From: Gongronella butleri
Lineage: Eukaryota > Mucoromycota > Mucoromycetes > Mucorales > Cunninghamellaceae
Length of the DNA stretch: 64,000 bases
Assembly (NCBI GenBank): GCA_025201375.1
Contig: JAIWZP010000001.1
Span: forward strand, 1 to 64,000
Direction: 5' to 3'
Shown here: positions 31,443-43,469 of the stretch, piece by piece
Layout of the letters: each line of letters begins with the position of its first letter
How positions within the stretch are numbered: the first letter of the stretch is position 1
The notes under the pieces: model-generated
What the model was told of the DNA's origin: nothing
Databases searched by the model: none
What the model saw: only the letters and a program-made list of their open reading frames with translations
Program-made: the position numbers and the translations under genes

Positions 31443-32591
31443 TCATTTGTTGATGATGAGTGCTTGATTGGAAGGGGAAAAGATGGCGGGTGATTTCTTG
31501 GGAGGGGAAGCGTCTGCGGGCAAGAATCCGGTGACAAGGGCAGAGGCAGGGTGATGATCCGTTGAGTTTGAATAAGGTTTGGTTGTCGATGATGGCATTG
31601 GCGGCTTATCCTGTGGATGGTGGGATGATGACGGCGGTGGCGGTGAGTGACTATAATGGACAGCTGCATGGATCGGGGGCAGCTGGATGCTTTTTTTCTT
31701 GATCATGGGCGACGGCGACCGAGACCGCGGCACGGATTGCATTGACAACCCTGGTGGCGGCGGACTTGCTGGTGTGAGGTGCGGGGGGTGATGATGATGC
31801 GCCATGTTTAGACTTGGGTCGCTATTGTTTGTGTATCCTTGGGTGCCATTGTTGGCAGTGGGATGGTGGAATGAGTGTGTCCGCGGATGTTGCTGTTGTT
31901 GGTAATGATTCTGCTGCTGTTGTTGCTGTTGTTGCTGTTGTGGATGCGAATGATGCGGATGAGGGGGTGGCGTGTAATGGTGATGATGGTGTGTGGGTGT
32001 GTGATGGCGCAATTGTTGTTGTTCCAGCAAGAAATGTAGCGTGTCTTCAATGGCGGCGAGGCGGTCCTCGATGTGAGCCAAGGTCGTGTTGGTATCTGCT
32101 TTGGAAATGGACGCGCGCGTTGACGCGTGCCTGGCGATATTGGGCGACGACATGGATCGCGGCGGAACGAGCGAAAACCGGTGTGTGGACGACGCCGGTG
32201 CGCCTCCAGCTCCTCCTCCTCCTCCACTGATGATGCCGCCGGCAACCGGCGAAGCATTGGTCGGCACCGCCGAGATGCTTGTCAACGAATTGGACGTCGA
32301 CGCCGACGAAAAGGCGGCGGGGTATGCATTTGCCGTGTTGCCGCTATTGTTGGAAGGCGAAGTGGTCGCAATGGGGAGCGTGGCTCGGCGCGTGTACTCA
32401 CGCGGTGTGGAGCCAGCAGCCACCTTGGGCGTCGATGCAGGCGCAACATAAAAGCAATTGGATTTGGACTTGATGCAATTGGCGCACGGCTGCGTGCCGT
32501 CACACTTGGTCTTGCGACGACGACACTCTGTGCACGCCGTCGCCACCTTGAGACGCTTGCGTCGCGGCGGCTCTTCGACAAATGTGGCCAT
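31443..32591 (-). CDS. Zn2Cys6 transcription factor, 382 aa
   Basis: This is a single-exon gene. The zinc cluster is complete at residues 20-46 (C20, C23, C30, C36, C39, C46; spacing C-x2-C-x6-C-x5-C-x2-C-x6-C), preceded by a basic PPRRKRLK stretch. A short amphipathic helix HIEDRLAAIEDTLHFLLEQQQ around residues 170-190 could be a dimerisation coiled coil. The remainder is low complexity: Gly-, His-, Gln- and Pro-rich, with no fungal-specific TF middle domain. The open frame extends 80 codons upstream through T-runs, but that part is the leader; the ATG just after it starts MATFVEE. It converges on the presenilin gene (368 bp between stops). AATAAA on the minus strand falls right behind the stop (31435-31440). 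The target genes cannot be told. Confidence 0.85.
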   Translation of the reverse strand: MATFVEEPPRRKRLKVATACTECRRRKTKCDGTQPCANCIKSKSNCFYVAPASTPKVAAGSTPREYTRRATLPIATTSPSNNSGNTANAYPAAFSSASTSNSLTSISAVPTNASPVAGGIISGGGGGAGGAPASSTHRFSLVPPRSMSSPNIARHASTRASISKADTNTTLAHIEDRLAAIEDTLHFLLEQQQLRHHTPTHHHHHYTPPPHPHHSHPQQQQQQQQQQNHYQQQQHPRTHSFHHPTANNGTQGYTNNSDPSLNMAHHHHPPHLTPASPPPPGLSMQSVPRSRSPSPMIKKKSIQLPPIHAAVHYSHSPPPPSSSHHPQDKPPMPSSTTKPYSNSTDHHPASALVTGFLPADASPPKKSPAIFSPSNQALIINK

Positions 32592-34379
32592 GATTTTTAC
32601 AGGACAGAAAAAAAAAGAAAAAAAAAGAGGGGCGTGGGGGGAGGAAAAAAAAGACACAAAAAAAAACAAAAAACAAAAAAAAAAAAAAAAAAGGTGAAAT
32701 GAAAGAAAAGAGGGAAAAGAAGAAAAAAAAAAGGGCCATGCGTCCGATGCACAGTTAAAAATAAAATGATTGTCAGTCCGGGATGGCTCCAAAAAGAACA
32801 AAGGCGACTCGTGCCTTGTTGCCCGAAACAATCGGATCTATCCAATTGCATGTAGCAAAATACGTTTGGATTGAAACGATTCCCGAAAGCCCTTTTTTCC
32901 ATCCTTCATTCTCCTTTTTTGTCCCTTTGCCGTGTCTCCTTTTTTTTTTTTTTTATGATGATGGTCATTCACTTTTGCCAATTAGACGGAGCGGCTCATC
33001 AACAATTGGTCTCCCAAATTTGTTATAATGAGGCATTGAGAGTCAGAGAGAGAGAGAGAGAGAACTGCACACAGGGAGAGAGAGGAAAAAAAAAAGGGCG
33101 ACGTGATTGCTCAGCATGACTTGACGCCCTGGATTTTTTTTGGGTTGTTTCCATTCGGATGCCACGGACCGCAACGAAACAAAAAGGGCGGCAGTGCATC
33201 GGGACTGGGCACAAAAAAAAAAAATGCATGTCCATCCCACCTTTTGTTTTTCCAATCGTGCCCCGTTTTGTAAACCTCGTGTAACGTGCTGGTCATGGGC
33301 TTGCGCTTGACTTTTTCAGATTCATGTGGTCGAAAAAGCCAAACAAGAGGCGTGCTCTCTGTGTTTTTTTGTCATTCAGCAGGCTTGTCAGCTGAACGCC
33401 CCTTTAGATTGCTTTCCACGTGACACTGACACCCCGAAGTCTCGATTTCCCTTGTCTCCGTGATCAATTGCGACTTTTTTTTTCATGCGTGTGTGACCTG
33501 AGCAATTTAGACAAAAAGAAAGCAACCAGGGGGGGGGAGAAGGCCCAGCGCCCTTGTTTGCTTTCCTTCCCAACAATTAATGACCCGTCAAGAACAGGGA
33601 CAAAAGCGATGCCGCCATTGCTTACAAAAACTTAAATTCGTTTCGCAGGCTTGGCAATAAAAAGGGGGACCCCGTCATGATGTCATGCCGCGATGTGCAC
33701 GGAACGCACGGTGATTGGCGTCCCGCGGCCTGAACAATCACAAAAGGCAACCATGGCTCTTCTTTTTTTGCGGTCCTTTTCATCACTTGCGTTGGGTTGG
33801 ACCGGCGCACAAAACGAGAATGGAGGCGGGTTACAGCGCGCCTTTTTGGAGCCCTGTTGGCGGAGTTTTTGCAAAATCGATCGCGTAACGCCGCATCCTA
33901 CTTGCCGTTCTGCCTGAAACTTGTGCACACCAAGGAGGGCGAGCCCTGGCAACATGTCATTGTGTATTTGCTCAGCGCGTCTGCGGCCTGTTGGATCACG
34001 GCTCAACCGGCTAAAGATGGCAAAAAAAGTGTAAAATGGGTGGGTGTTTCTGATTTTCTCCCTGTTTGGCGGCATTGTGCTCCTTGGGTCCCGACATGCA
34101 AAGTTGGACTTTTTTTAATTGTGCATGCTGATCATGTTTCCGGTCGTTCGGCTTGCGTGTCATTGTACAAATTGTGCGAATACACACATTATGACTGTTT
34201 TTTAGTTTTGCTTTTTATTTTTGCGTCCTATTGACATGAACTTCGAGCCTACTTTTTTTTTATCTTTTGCGTTCATCATGCCATACGATACAACTACCAT
34301 TTATCCGCGGGTCAACGTTCCCGGATCATACTGTAATACAATATATCTTGCAGTTTTGGGTTTTTGTCGATCATCTTCT
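32592..34379. other. Intergenic region, no supported gene
   Basis: 32600-32750 is purine-rich on the plus strand and forms the T-rich leader of the Zn2Cys6 gene. A plus-strand stretch at 33830-34045 reads ARLFGALLAEFL...LPFCLKLVHTKEG...WQHVIVYLLSASAACW. It looks protein-like, but it has no clear start, splice partner or recognisable family, so it may be a pseudogene piece. GA microsatellite at about 33043-33064. Confidence 0.3.
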
Positions 34380-35560
34380 TTTCCCATGCTACAATTAAAG
34401 CCTTTTACCTTTGTATCGCTTTCAATGTCTGTAAAGGAGAACCAGTTTCAAATTTGATAGAGATCGGATCGCTGTAGCGAGAGCAATCTCGCATTGGAAC
34501 GGCGTTAAAGTTGAGACAGGCACATTGCCAGGCAATGCATGATCCAATATGCATTGAAATTGATTTCAAGTGCATTGAGCTTGTGTTACTGGTGCATTCT
34601 GTGCCGTGAAACTGGCGATCGATCAGATTGTTGTCAATTAAAAACGTTTTTATTGTATTTTAGCCATTTTTTCATCGGTTTACAATCTAACAGAAAAGAA
34701 GCTGCTTGTATACGTGAATTCCACGCTTTCTCGTTCACATGAGCCTACCCCCAGCGTGCTGCAGCCACTGGATGGCGCGCAACATTCATTTTCAAAAACC
34801 ACGAATTTTCCAAGGGGTGCAGTCGACCTGGGGAAAAGGATGAAATTTTGGTCGCCAGATCGCCACGCCAATCTCACGACATGGTGGACGGCATCTCGTT
34901 TGCCTATAAAAAGCACTAAAGTCAGAAGGTGCATTAGCTGGTTGTCGCGTAAAATACAATTTGCCCCGTAATTTCGCTACAAGGCTAACTCTACGCAAAG
35001 TGCCTGTATCTTGATGAAACAAGCACCATCAGCAAGAGCATGGTTTGCTGCGTACTGTGTCATCCGTGATCTATGAAAAAGTGACTTTTTTGGGTGTGTT
35101 TGACGAGGTGTTAGAATCATAGGCAATTTTCGACGCGTGAAAAAGCGCGTCAAGTGTCGCACGACACGCGTCTGTTCCTTTTCAAATCAATGCACCGGGT
35201 GTTCCTCTTGCTATTGGACGCGTCGGCGCGGCACTATCCGCGCGTTTTCCCCATGAAATTCGCGACTGAAATTTAATTCAAAATCACCGATTGCTCGCCA
35301 ACGAACAATTGGATCGAGTTCCTTTTTGTTGTTTTTCGTGGTTTCTTCATGTGCTTCACTTTGTGTGCGAGTTTCGCGCAATTCTGGGAACCCAAGTTTT
35401 CGATTTTGGTTTTGGACGCTCGCCACGACTAAATTTTGATTTGCTGAGGACGAGCGCCAATGATGAGTGATATGCTTTGCGCGTCGCGTCCCGATCAGAT
35501 TTCTAGCGCGCCGTTTCACGATTGGATGCATTTGGGGTCGCTGCAGTGTCTCGCTCGTGA
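34380..35560 (+). repeat. Dispersed repeat, gamma block copy with upstream extension
   Basis: From gcagccactggatggc (34762) onward it parallels 44395-45300: a ttttccaaggggtgcagtc landmark, gatcgccacgcc, gtcgcgtaaaatacaattt, aaggctaactctacgcaaagtgcctg, ggacgcgtcggcgcg, gctcgccaac, gtggtttcttcatg and ttttcgattttggttttgg. No frame is conserved. 35560-36169 shows nothing I can call; it includes the 3' flank of the GATA gene. Confidence 0.7.
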
Positions 35561-36169
35561 GCTGCCATGATCATTTCTTCTAAAAACGATTGTCCTCTGA
35601 GCAAGTCCCAATCAACTTGTCCCTAGGGAAACCCAAATCGGCAAGAAGGCTCACTTTGGCACAGAGCCTCATCCACATCAACATTTTATCGGCACTGGGC
35701 TAGTGGCATTCTCGGATACACTTTGTGCTAATCGATTAAAATACAATTTTGTTAGCAAAGAATGCACAGATAAAAAAAAGATTAGCTTGAGGGACAATGG
35801 ACTTGTACCGCCTTGATCTCGCTGATTCATTTGAGGGGTCCCAAGCGTCGATTGGTTGTGTTGCTGCCCATCAAATGATTAAAATGAATCGAAAAGACGA
35901 ACATCCACGAAGCAAAAAAAACAAAAAGATGCGACTGCATGTATAGTTTGGATGTCCTTCAGGTTGGCTGTGATGATATGAAGATGAAATTTATTTGCTT
36001 TTTTGAATTGGAGGGATCAAGGGTGGAGGATGAACAAAAGTCGTCGATTCAAGCTCAAAAACGGGCCAATTTGACTCGCCAAGAGCCGAGGAGGAGGGAG
36101 GAGGGAGGAGGAGAAAAAAAGGGCATGCATAAAAATAGGAGAATGAGGATGGAGCGTGTCGTGGAAGGA

Positions 36170-37851
36170 TCACGCGGTATTGTCGCATCGCTGACGTTTC
36201 TTGATCACGTCAGATTTCATTGATAAGGGCCTTTTCTCCTTGTGTAGCTTGAGACTGGTCGACAAAAGCAATGTGTGAGAAAGAGAGACAAAAAAATATT
36301 GTCGTTGGAAACTTACTAGAGACCACAAGCATTGCACAATGGATTGCCAAGGGTATCGCGTCGCCAGAGCGGGGTGGTTGTCGTTGCGCAATTGGAGCAC
36401 ACGGTTTGAATCACTTCCATTTCTTCCTTGCCGCGCGATGATTGCGGCTTGAGGTGTTTGGGTCGGGGAACTTTGTGTAGCTTGAGGCTAAAAGAGAGAG
36501 AGAGAGAAAAAAAACCAAATAAAAAGCGCGTCAGATTGCTTTTCCCCCTTTTTTCGCTTTTTTCCCCTTGAGCTGGAACTTGTTCTTACTAGAGTCCGCA
36601 CGCATTGCACAACAGTTCGTCATTTGTGGACCGGCGCCAAAGTGGTGTATATGTTGTTTGGCAATTGCTACAAATGGGTGGTTTTCCCTCGGATGGGGTG
36701 CTGATCAATGGTGGTGGGCGATGATGTTCTTTTGACGGGGATGGCGGTTGTGTGGAGGGCAGCGAGGGCGGTAGCGCATAGGCGGATGGCATGATTTGCG
36801 TGTCGATTTGGTCGCTTTGGGGAAACGGCGTGGGTGGTGCTGAGAAATTGGAGCTGTTTGAGGCGGCTGACGCGGAAGTATTGGACGATGAGGACGATTC
36901 TTGCATGACGGACGACGACGACGACGACAATGGCTGTTGTTGATGGGTCGGGTGGTAGATGGGCGTGGATAAAGAGGAGGATGTGGCGTGCGCATATGGC
37001 AACGGGGCGATTTGCGCGCGATTTTCGTACGAAAGCAGTCGTCCAGCGGATGCCAGGGTTTGTGGCGGCAAAGACGACAGCAATTTGTTGTTTGCGACGA
37101 GTGCGGTGGTGGTGGCATTGGCAATGACGGCGCTTGTGGCGTTTGTGGGGTAATTGGCGGCCATTGGGATGTACATGCCCGAGTTGTCCGTGTACGTGTA
37201 CATCTGCTGTGTGTGCTGTGTCTGCTGTGTCTGCTCTGCCTGCTGTGTCTGTTGTGTCTGGTACTCGAGTGGCTGCGCCTGTGTATTCGTCAAAGGCATG
37301 GATAATCCTTGCGGATGTTGCTGGGACACGGGTGATTGTTGCGCGGCCATCATTTGCTGCTGTTGCTGCTGTTGCGCGAGCATCATCTCGTTGCTGATGG
37401 CGCTTGAGGGAGACGCGTCGGCGGGTTGTTGTTGCTGCTGGCTAGCATAATAGGCGAGCGGATCGAAATTGGTGGCTATACTAGGCGTGGTTGGGACCGA
37501 GGCCGTCGCATAGGCAAATTGGGACGCGTCCATGACCATCTGTTGATGATGCGGGGGCTGAATTTGCTGGTTTGTGGGGTAATTGGCGGTCGGATAAGAA
37601 AGATAGACGTGCGATTGCGACGCGTTTGCGGGTGTTGCGGCGGCATAGGTGTTTTCCAGGCGGATGACGGGATCGCAAGCCTGGTCCGATGTGTACTGGG
37701 GCATGGAAAAGCTTTGGCCATGATACATGACGGTCTGCGGATCATGGTGTGGCGGCATTGGTGTGCAATTGGGTGTGTACATGATATTTTCGTAATCCGA
37801 GGGCGAGGTGGGCGTGGATTGCTGATGATGGTGCTGGTGTTGGTGCAATGG

Positions 37852-37886
<35 letters not shown>

Positions 37887-38424
37887 GCTGAGAAGGCGCC
37901 GGGAGATGCTGAGAAGGATGCGGATGCGATGAATGCTGCGATGCTTGCTGGGTTTGCTGTTCTTGTTGCTGTTTTTGCTGCAAAACACGGAATTGCTCGA
38001 GCTGCTGCTGCAAAAGCTTCTTCTTGTACTCGATTTCCATTTGTGAACTCGTGATTGATGCCGAAACTGGTATATCGGATGGGGCAGCAGTCCCAGGTGA
38101 TACAGCGGCTGGAACATGGGTCGTCGTGGTCGTCGTCGCGCTTGTTGTGCCTTGGCTGCCGCTGGAAAAGGACGACACCTCGCTGCTATGGCTGCTATGG
38201 CTGCTGTGGCTGTTGCTCGTTGACGCCTTGCCCTTGTTGCTGTTCGTCACGTTGTGCAAAAACCAAAGGCGCCACGATAAGTTTTCAAGACGAGACCCGT
38301 TTTCAAGCGAGTCTTTCACTTTGGTGCACACACGCCACGTCTTGGACAGCTCGTCTTCGTTTTTAATATCTGAAAAAGGCAGACTTTCCTCGTTGCCCTT
38401 GATTTTCAACACAATAGGCGCCAT
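36170..38424 (-). CDS. Two-finger GATA transcription factor with DUF1752-like N-terminus
   Basis: Exons are 38424-36590, 36487-36317 and 36254-36170, coding 696 residues. The N-terminus ([33 protein letters not shown]) matches the DUF1752 motif of fungal AreA/Gat1-type GATA regulators. The long middle is Gln-, Ser- and Pro-rich with a CAA-encoded polyQ run, typical of activation domains. Two C-x2-C-x17-C-x2-C GATA fingers follow: C585, C588, C606, C609 and C642, C645, C663, C666, each continuing into GLYLKLHK, and the protein ends with a basic tail (VIKKRQR). AreA-type factors control nitrogen use; two-finger fungal proteins also include iron regulators, but the Cys-rich inter-finger motif of those is missing. 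Both introns cut after CNACGL-TA, at the same codon position of each finger. Confidence 0.88.
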
Positions 38425-39217
38425 GAGAAAAAGACTATGAATAAAAAAAAAAAAAAAGAGTGGGGGGAAAAGAAAGACGAAAAAAAAAGACTAGGGCGCC
38501 TTTTTCAGTTCCTGAGTTTTGGATTGCGGGGCTCTCTTTTTTTTTTTTTTTTCGCTTTGCCCAGCAAACACCTCGCTCTACCCCGCATAGACAAAAAGAA
38601 AAAATCGCAATGTCGCTGTCTCTTTACCTAAATGTCTTGGCAATACGATAAAAATCAAAAAAAGACGTTGAATCGCTATCCCCAATCAAAAAAAAAAAGT
38701 AAAGCAAAAGAAAAATGAACAGCAATCATTCAGAGATGGCCCACAGGATCGAAAATTCGCTCAGTGGGGGGCCACAGGGGGACGACGGGCGCCCCGACTA
38801 CCAAAAAAGGTCAAGTGGTCTTTTGGCAGTGTGAAACCAAGCGTCCTTTTCCAATGCTTCTTCAAGACGGCCATTTTGATTGGCCAATGGGGCCACGCAC
38901 TATGGTCGTCGCCATGATCAGGCACAGCAATTGGCCATTGGCAAGCCAAATTCGTCACTTTTTTTGTCTTCCATTGTCTTCATTTTGCCTTTTTCATTTT
39001 CCTTTTGTTCACTATGATGAAATGGTCACATTGGGGCCATGACAAGGGGTGAATTGTAGCCGGAAAACGCGTATTTCATTGTCTGGCCAATAGGAAGGCC
39101 GCGAAAGCGAGCGGAGGAATAAAATATAAAAAAAAATGCAACGCGCCTGCGGGGCGGACTCCCTTTTTTTCTTTCTTCCCCCTTTCTTGTTGCTTTTTTC
39201 ATTGTTTGCCACCCCGT
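38425..39217. promoter_or_regulatory. Divergent promoter region (GATA factor / RING protein)
   Basis: The 793 bp between the two divergent start codons contains a sense-strand T tract before each gene: on the minus strand immediately before 38424, and ttttttctttcttcccccttt at about 39170-39190 before 39218. No gene is supported in it. Confidence 0.45.
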
Positions 39218-41165
39218 ATGACGCTGAAAAGGGATCTCTTGCTTGATGAGCTGTGCCCTGAGCTATTGTGCGGTATTTGTCATGGTAAAACAAGCACCAG
39301 CAATGGAGTGTGTCCGCACTACAGAGACTTTTTTTTCTCATTTTTTGTCTTTTTTTTTTGTTTAGATTTGCTGGACAATCCCATGCAAGTTCACTGTTCG
39401 GAAGGTAAAAGGACGTGGTGTTGCGCAGACGCCCCCCAAAAAAAAGGGGCGTTGGTGACTCATTTTTTGCCTTTTTTCATGATAGACCACATGTTTTGCT
39501 ACAATTGTATCTTGAGATACGACAAGTCGTCGTGCCCGTCTTGCTTGGAAGCCCTGGACAAGACGTCGTTCCAGCTTTCCAAATTCGTCAAGCGCCAGAT
39601 ATCAAGATTACGTGTCAAATGTCCATATCATGCACAAGGGTGCACGTGGGAAGGTGTTTTGGAAGACGAGCATGGCCAAAACGTAAGCAATCGGGTCCAA
39701 CAGAAAAAAAAAAGGGAGGGGGGAGAACAATGAAAAAAAAAAGGATCAATGGGGGCAATTCATTCATTCTTTTTTTTGTTTTTGTTTTTTTGTTTTTCAT
39801 TTCTAGTGCGCATTCCAAGCGATCCCGTGCCCCAATGCGTCCCATGGCTGCACAGAAAAGGTCTCGAGCGGTGGTCTGGATGCGCATCGTGCGCAATGCG
39901 CATTTGAATGGCTGGCATGTCCGAACCAGGGTGATTGCAAGCCATTTCTGCGCAAGGATCTTGCTGCGCACGACATGCAATGCGTGAATTTCCGATGTAA
40001 ATTCCAGCACGAGGGTTGTGGGTTTGTTGGCACGCTTGCGCAAGTGAATCAGCACATGGACACGTACTGCGGCAAGTTGCACGATCGGATTCAAGAGCTC
40101 GAATTGACATGTCAGCGCCTGCGTGCGCAATTGTCGCAGCAAGACCCAACAGCGGCGTCCATGGACACATTGATCTTGCCATCGCACTCCTCATCCATCA
40201 TTCCATCGCACGCATCACCATCGCAACAACAGCAACAAGACCCATTACCACCACCACCACCGCCACCACCACAAAACGCACTTTCGCCGCTGGATGACAT
40301 GCAAATTCTTCACCAAATGTTCGCTAGCAATTTCTTCTCGGATGGCCCCAACGATCCCGTTCTCCCCGATGCCAGCCTCTTTCCAAATGACCTGACAAAT
40401 CTCTCGCTCACGCCATTTTTGGGCAATTCCCCCATCATGCCTGCGGCTGTCACGGCCAATGCCTCGGATACGACGCCATCGGCACCACCAGCTCCACCAG
40501 CACCACCATCACAAACCGCGTCTGTACCCGAGAAACAGGTACCGCAGCCATCTTCAACCTCGACGGACAAGGATCAACTAGACGATGCACGCACCACTGG
40601 CTCGGCGGCGGCCCAGGCGGCGGCGGCACCCAAGCGATCGACCAACGGCAAGCTCATCCGCTATAGCAAGAACAAGCAGCTTGCGCATGGCGCCATGCGC
40701 ATGGCACGCCAGCGCCAGGGATCGAATCATGGCCTGACCACAGAAGATATTTTAAACGCGCTACACGTCGCGACCAACAAAGGACGCGTGGATGACGCGT
40801 CTTCCGCAGCGTCACCGCAGAACCAGCTCGCGCCTCCACCACCTGGCGTCTCGCCCCAATCCTTTGCATTCAAGAATCTCGACGACGTCACCAAGTTTCT
40901 CGAGGAATTGCCCCCAATCCAAGAAGGATCGCCCTTTTTGTCACCACACGCGCGCAAAACCGCGTCCATCTCCATCAAATCCGCACCATCCACACACAGG
41001 CACAAGAGCGACAAGCGGCCAAAGCAGCAACATCACGATACACCGCCATCCACATCACAACCCATGGACATCTCGTCGCCCGCGCCTACAGACACACCAT
41101 CTTCCGCGGCAAAGCCCATGTTTGTCCTCGCATCGTCTCTCTTGTCCAAGCGAAATCAGGAATAG
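39218..41165 (+). CDS. RING finger / TRAF-type zinc finger protein
   Basis: Exons are 39218-39284, 39366-39404, 39486-39682 and 39807-41165; 553 residues. The N-terminus is a C3HC4 RING assembled from three exons (CGIC, VHCSEDHMFCYNC, CPSC), which suggests E3 ubiquitin ligase activity. TRAF-type zinc fingers follow (CPYHAQGCTWEGVLEDEHGQN, CAFQAIPCPNASHGC...HRAQC, CPNQGDC...HDMQC, CKFQHEGCGFVGTLAQVNQHMDTYC), and then a short coiled coil (HDRIQELELTCQRLRAQLSQQ). The C-terminal half is low complexity, Pro/Ala/Ser-rich with polyPro, and has no TRAF/MATH domain. Animal TRAF proteins signal from receptors; the role of fungal RING-TRAF proteins is not established. All junctions are GT-AG and in frame. 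Confidence 0.82.
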
Positions 41166-42035
41166 CTGGACCCTCCCCTTCCCCCATTCCATTCATCGTC
41201 ATTTGTACATAGTTCCACCTTTTTTTTTCTTTTTTCTTTTTTTTAACCTTGTTTCGAGTTTCTCCAGCAGCCATACCTCCTCTTTAATGAATATGATACG
41301 TTCTTTTTTTTTTTTTCAGTGCGTCCCATTGGATGAATCACTTTTTGCGCGTTCGTCGGCGTGTCTCGCTTTTTTTTTTTTTTTTGCTTTTTTTTCTTCA
41401 ATTTTTCGCCTTTTCATTGTTCAGTGAGCCTAGGGCGCCATTGATCCAAGACAAGTGTGGGGGGAACCTGAGGAGTGCATGAATTCAGAAAAAAAGAAAT
41501 CAGGGTGGGCAATGGCGGGTCCAAAAGGGAATGAGGCGGCAGTCATCCAAAAAGAGAATTTTCCCACCCTCTCTCGTCTGTTCTCCACCAATCATGCCGC
41601 ATTCATGACTCAAACCTAAAAGCGGAAAATAATAAAGCGAAAGGGGGGCCTTTAATGACAAGGTTCTCCGTGTCAAAAGCGAAAAAGTCTTAAGGTCTTA
41701 CCCCGCAATAGAATAAAAAACGAGACGTGACAAGGCAGGACGACGTGATAGAGAATGCAAAAGCGTGTTCATGGAAGCGTGACGCCAATGTCGAAGACAG
41801 AGCGCGCCCAATGGGCCATGGGGCAGCACGCCGAAAATAAAAAGGGATCAGGCCAGATGGACGCAACCCATGGACCAAAGCATCCCATTTGCTGATGCCG
41901 CATCAGCGCACGGACTTTGAAAAAATGACTAAGTCTGAGGCCCCGGGTGGTATAAAGACGTTGTGATCAAAACAACCTTTTTTTTCTTCTTTTTCTTTTC
42001 GTTTCTTGTCCTTTTACACACACAACACACACACT
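41166..42035. other. Intergenic region upstream of PDX1, no gene
   Basis: 41200-41420 is T-rich 3' flank of the RING gene with several T runs. 41430-41940 has no supported gene on either strand. The PDX1 core promoter lies at its right end. Confidence 0.4.
41951..41956 (+). promoter_or_regulatory. TATA box of the PDX1 gene
   Basis: TATAAA in ggtggtataaagacg stands 80 bp before the start codon, followed by a pyrimidine-rich leader (tttttttcttctttttctttt) and a CA-rich stretch up to the ATG. Spacing and leader fit a strongly expressed fungal gene. Confidence 0.6.
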
Positions 42036-43346
42036 ATGTCCAACTTTGCTATTCCCACCAACCTCCACGCCAATGGTGCCACTGAGACCGACAACACCGT
42101 CGAGTCGTTCAAGCTTAAGGCTGGTTTGGCTCAAATGTTGAAGGTAAGCATGGGGGAGACCTCTTTTTTTTTTTTTTTTGAAACCGGGGAGAAAAAGGGA
42201 ATTGGGCTGTCTCGGCGGCCTGGTGACGCGTGTTTTGCGGGCCCCCAACAGGTAATTGACACTTTTTTTTTGATTTACAGGGTGGTGTGATCATGGATGT
42301 CATCAATGCCGAGCAAGCTCGCATTGCCGAGGAGGCTGGTGCCTGCGCTGTCATGGCCCTTGAGCGCGTCCCCGCTGATATCCGCAAGGATGGTATGTTA
42401 TTGGCAAGAGACAGAGAGAGAGAGAAAAAGGGCAAAAGAGAGTGAAAAGGAGCGAGAAAAGAGGCCAATGATGCAATGCCGGTAGGGGGGACGGGACGAC
42501 GGGCAAAAAAAAGGCGCTCATTTCCATTTTCTTTTTTTTTAGGTGGCGTTGCGCGCATGTCTGACCCCAAGATGATCAAGGAGATCATTGAAGCTGTCAA
42601 GATTCCCGTGATGGCCAAGGTGCGCATTGGTCACTTTGTTGAGGCTCAGATCTTGGAAGCCATTGGCATTGATTACATTGACGAGTCCGAGGTGTTGACG
42701 CCTGCTGATGAGGCCAACCACATTGTCAAGCACAACTTCAAGGTGCCCTATGTGTGCGGTGCCAAGAACTTGGGCGAGGCTCTCCGTCGTATCAACGAGG
42801 GTGCTGCCATGATCCGCACCAAGGGTGAGGCCGGTACCGGCAACGTCGTCGAGGCTGTCCGTCACATGCGCCAGATCCGCAAGGAAATTGCCCGCGCCGC
42901 CTCCATGTCCGAGGAGGAGCTGTATGCTTATGCCAAGGACCTCCAATGCCCCTTCCACTTGCTCAAGGAGTGCGCTCGCCTCGGCCGCCTCCCCGTCGTC
43001 AACTTCGCCGCCGGTGGTGTCGCCACCCCCGCCGATGCCGCCATGATGATGCAATTGGGCTGCGACGGTGTCTTTGTTGGCTCCGGTATCTTCAAGTCTG
43101 GCGACCCCGCCAAGCGCGCCCGCGCTATTGTCCAGGTAAACACCTAAACAGAGACAAATTCGCGGCGCAAACATCTCACCTTTTTTTTTTCTTTCTTTTT
43201 CTCTCTCTTTTTCTCAATAGTCGGTCACCCACTTCAACGACGCCAAGGTCTTGGCCGAAATCTCGGAAGACCTCGGTGAGGCCATGGTCGGCATCAACAT
43301 TGGTGACCTGTCCGCCGATCAAAAGTACGCCACGCGTGGCTGGTAA
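42036..43346 (+). CDS. PDX1: Pyridoxal 5'-phosphate synthase catalytic subunit PDX1 (SNZ family)
   Basis: Exons are 42036-42143, 42281-42392, 42543-43135 and 43221-43346; 312 residues, normal for the family. The (beta/alpha)8 synthase makes pyridoxal phosphate from ribose 5-phosphate, glyceraldehyde 3-phosphate and ammonia supplied by the PDX2/SNO glutaminase; it acts in the cytosol. Recognisable blocks are [39 protein letters not shown] with the Schiff-base lysine K99, the phosphate-binding TKGEAGTG with the second lysine K167, [18 protein letters not shown] and [12 protein letters not shown]. The C-terminal tail ([15 protein letters not shown]) is complete. Codon choice is strongly biased to C-ending codons in the second half, as in highly expressed genes. 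No PDX2 gene is in this window. Confidence 0.97.
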
Positions 43347-43463
43347 ATTGCCTCGCTCCCTCTTTTTTTGCCATTTTCTTAAAAAAAAAGTCCCATCCCT
43401 GTGCAGCATGTGATCTCCTGGTGAAAAGCACCATCTTGTTATATATATTATTGATAGAAAAAA

Positions 43464-43469
43464 AATAAA
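43464..43469 (+). terminator. Candidate poly(A) signal AATAAA of PDX1
   Basis: AATAAA sits about 120 bp after the PDX1 stop codon, following an ATATATATTATT stretch. Confidence 0.5.

Noticed and set aside
32127..32702. Plus-strand open frame of 191 codons
   Set aside because: Antisense to the Zn2Cys6 gene; composition is the complement of its low-complexity coding sequence.
32592..32831. 80-codon N-terminal extension of the Zn2Cys6 protein
   Set aside because: It is Phe-rich translation of the T-rich leader; the ATG immediately before ATFVEEPPRRKR is the plausible start.
33683..34234. Frames on both strands with some protein-like character
   Set aside because: No recognisable domain, no consistent start or splice sites; kept only as a remark in the intergenic entry.
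37426..37932. Plus-strand Leu/Val-rich open frame
   Set aside because: Antisense shadow of the Gln-rich part of the GATA factor (CAG/CAA read backwards as CTG/TTG).
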